Part shown: one piece after another, positions 4,820 to 5,993 of the stretch
How positions within the stretch are numbered: position 1 is the first letter of the stretch
How the letters are laid out: each line of letters opens with the position of its first letter
Assembly: GCA_028687525.1 (NCBI GenBank)
Contig: JAQTZX010000023.1
Span: 5,589-11,581, forward strand
DNA: 5,993 nt
Source: Candidatus Omnitrophota bacterium
Lineage (GTDB): Bacteria; Omnitrophota; Gorgyraeia; Gygaellales; Profunditerraquicolaceae
Direction of reading: 5' to 3'
Program-made: the position numbers and the translations under genes
Notes under the pieces: model-generated
What the model saw: only the letters and a program-made list of their open reading frames with translations
What the model was told of the DNA's origin: nothing
Databases searched by the model: none

Positions 4820-5993
4820 CTATCCTACAAATACCTGTATAACCAGCCCCTGTTTCACGGCCCTTAGCAGGTCAGATTTGTTAATCAGGTGTTCTCCCCG
4901 GGCAACGGGAACGGGCTGACCACCGATAAGGACTTTTCTAACAGTCCCTATTTCCCTCTCAAAACCCTTTTCATCTTTCACAAATACAAGACGCATAATT
5001 CCTTCCGCCGATCTCAACGATATCCTGATATCCCGGGCAAGAAAGTCGTCCGGCAGCAGCTTCGGGTCCAAAACCAGATCGCCGAACCTGAATTTCATAC
5101 CCATGACCTCGCTTAGCAGAGTATGAACGAACCAGCTGGCTGAACCGGTAAGATACGAATAGAGCCCCCTGCCTTCCGCATTAAAATACTCCGGGAGTAC
5201 GGGATTAATATGAGCCTGCGGGCCAACGGCCATCTTGAATAATGAATCAAGCACCTCATGTCCTTCCCGGACAAATCCCCTTTTATAAAGAGCATTGGCG
5301 AACATAACTATCATGTGGCTGAAAAAAGCCCCGTTTTCCTTGTCCCCGTAGGAAAAACCGTATGCCCGCCCCAGTTTCGTATATACTGAACCAAAATCCG
5401 TATTCAGATGGAAACCTCCCAACCTTTTATCTTTCAAATATTTATTTACGGAGCGCCATATATCTTTTACCTGCCCCTCCGATGCCACGCCGCTCATGAC
5501 CGCGAAAACCTGGGAAGGCAGGACCATCCGTATTTTTCCCTTGATCCGCCCCTCCACCGGCAAAGAATCATTATCGTAATATCCGTTGAAAAAACCCTCT
5601 TTAAGCCATTGTTTTTCTCTTAACCATTCCGACATATGGGAAAACTTATCCTGAAGATCACGCATTAAATCTTCCAGAGCGATTTTCCTCCTGTTTCCGC
5701 CGAAATTCCTCACCGCCTCAAAATACAACTCCAGTCTTTTCTGTTTCGCACGAAAATCGGTATAATCCACCGGAGACTGCAGCCGGTCCAGAAGAAAAAA
5801 TAACTCTTCCGGGATATCGGCCGCATCGGTAACTTCACGGAGCTTAGCCAGCAGAACACGCAAATCCCCGAGATGATACGCATACATGAAACTAAAAGCG
5901 GCACTTTCTCCCCGTTCCGAAGCCATATCCAAACCGTCGTTCCAGTCCGCATTTTCCAGGCGAACAACATTATGCCCGCCGACATTAAAAAAC
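4820..5993 (-). CDS. GH94-family (GH36-type) glycoside phosphorylase/hydrolase, C-terminal 390 residues, 5' end outside window
   Basis: The frame is open to the right edge; an apparent start at TTG (5932) is internal, because conserved sequence continues upstream of it. The fragment begins FFNVGGHNVV and contains ADWNDG (15-20 of the fragment), the motif holding the general-acid Asp of GH94 enzymes such as cellobiose phosphorylase, followed by RGES (27-30). Further family-like blocks are FNGYYDND (135-142), GDKENGAFFSH (216-226) and GRGLYSYLTGSASW (274-287). The last 90 or so residues would form the C-terminal beta-rich domain, ending at TAG 4822-4820. GH94 enzymes mostly cleave beta-linked glucosides with phosphate, releasing a sugar 1-phosphate; related modules occur in cyclic beta-1,2-glucan synthases. 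Substrate cannot be read from this fragment. A charged, probably helical stretch at about 50-130 separates the catalytic motif from the next core block. No terminator is seen after the stop. Confidence 0.85.
   Translation of the reverse strand, partial: FFNVGGHNVVRLENADWNDGLDMASERGESAAFSFMYAYHLGDLRVLLAKLREVTDAADIPEELFFLLDRLQSPVDYTDFRAKQKRLELYFEAVRNFGGNRRKIALEDLMRDLQDKFSHMSEWLREKQWLKEGFFNGYYDNDSLPVEGRIKGKIRMVLPSQVFAVMSGVASEGQVKDIWRSVNKYLKDKRLGGFHLNTDFGSVYTKLGRAYGFSYGDKENGAFFSHMIVMFANALYKRGFVREGHEVLDSLFKMAVGPQAHINPVLPEYFNAEGRGLYSYLTGSASWFVHTLLSEVMGMKFRFGDLVLDPKLLPDDFLARDIRISLRSAEGIMRLVFVKDEKGFEREIGTVRKVLIGGQPVPVARGEHLINKSDLLRAVKQGLVIQVFVG

Noticed and set aside
4820..5932. TTG at 5932 as the true start of the GH94 gene
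   Set aside because: The frame stays open upstream, and the codons before it encode the conserved ADWNDG motif, so this is an internal codon of a gene cut by the window edge.

Overview
This is a bacterial chromosomal window in which every convincing gene lies on the minus strand, so transcription runs from right to left. Base composition is moderate and coding density is high, with no sign of phage, plasmid or insertion-sequence genes. The gene content (rpsO, pnp, ftsK, a GH94-type glycoside phosphorylase) is core bacterial and does not fix the phylum. The mixed-GC style and the pnp-ftsK adjacency suggest an uncultured lineage, possibly in or near the PVC/Omnitrophota region. That placement is a low-confidence impression that cannot be proved from this sequence alone.

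Layout in transcription order: (1) 5993-4820 is the 3' part of a GH94/GH36-type glycosyl hydrolase or phosphorylase gene whose 5' end lies outside the window. (2) 4819-4607 is a regulatory interval. It starts with a near-consensus sigma70 promoter (TTGACT-17-TATAAT) and continues as a leader of about 170 nt that can be drawn as a three-way junction, ending in a strong Shine-Dalgarno. (3) 4606-4337 is rpsO (ribosomal protein S15), apparently starting at TTG. (4) 4283-2193 is pnp (polynucleotide phosphorylase), complete with two RNase PH domains, KH and S1. (5) 2192-2004 is an unusual intergenic region holding two facing arrays of five 10-bp units (core GGTTAATGA) that form one long, gap-free imperfect palindrome, with a smaller hairpin inside it and a T-run at its ftsK-proximal end. 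(6) 2003-1 is ftsK/spoIIIE, starting at GTG and cut by the left edge before its C-terminal winged-helix domain.

rpsO-pnp is the classic conserved pair: S15 is an early 30S assembly protein and PNPase is a 3'-5' exoribonuclease of mRNA turnover. In well-studied bacteria the two are co-transcribed, and both are controlled through mRNA structure. The strong promoter and structured leader fit that picture. FtsK, the septal DNA translocase, may be reached by read-through from pnp or by a promoter inside the repeat region; the palindrome sits exactly where that choice would be made. The GH94 gene appears functionally unrelated to its neighbours.

The most interesting non-gene signals are the inverted decamer arrays between pnp and ftsK and the possible S15-responsive leader of rpsO. 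No clearly new multi-gene system is visible.
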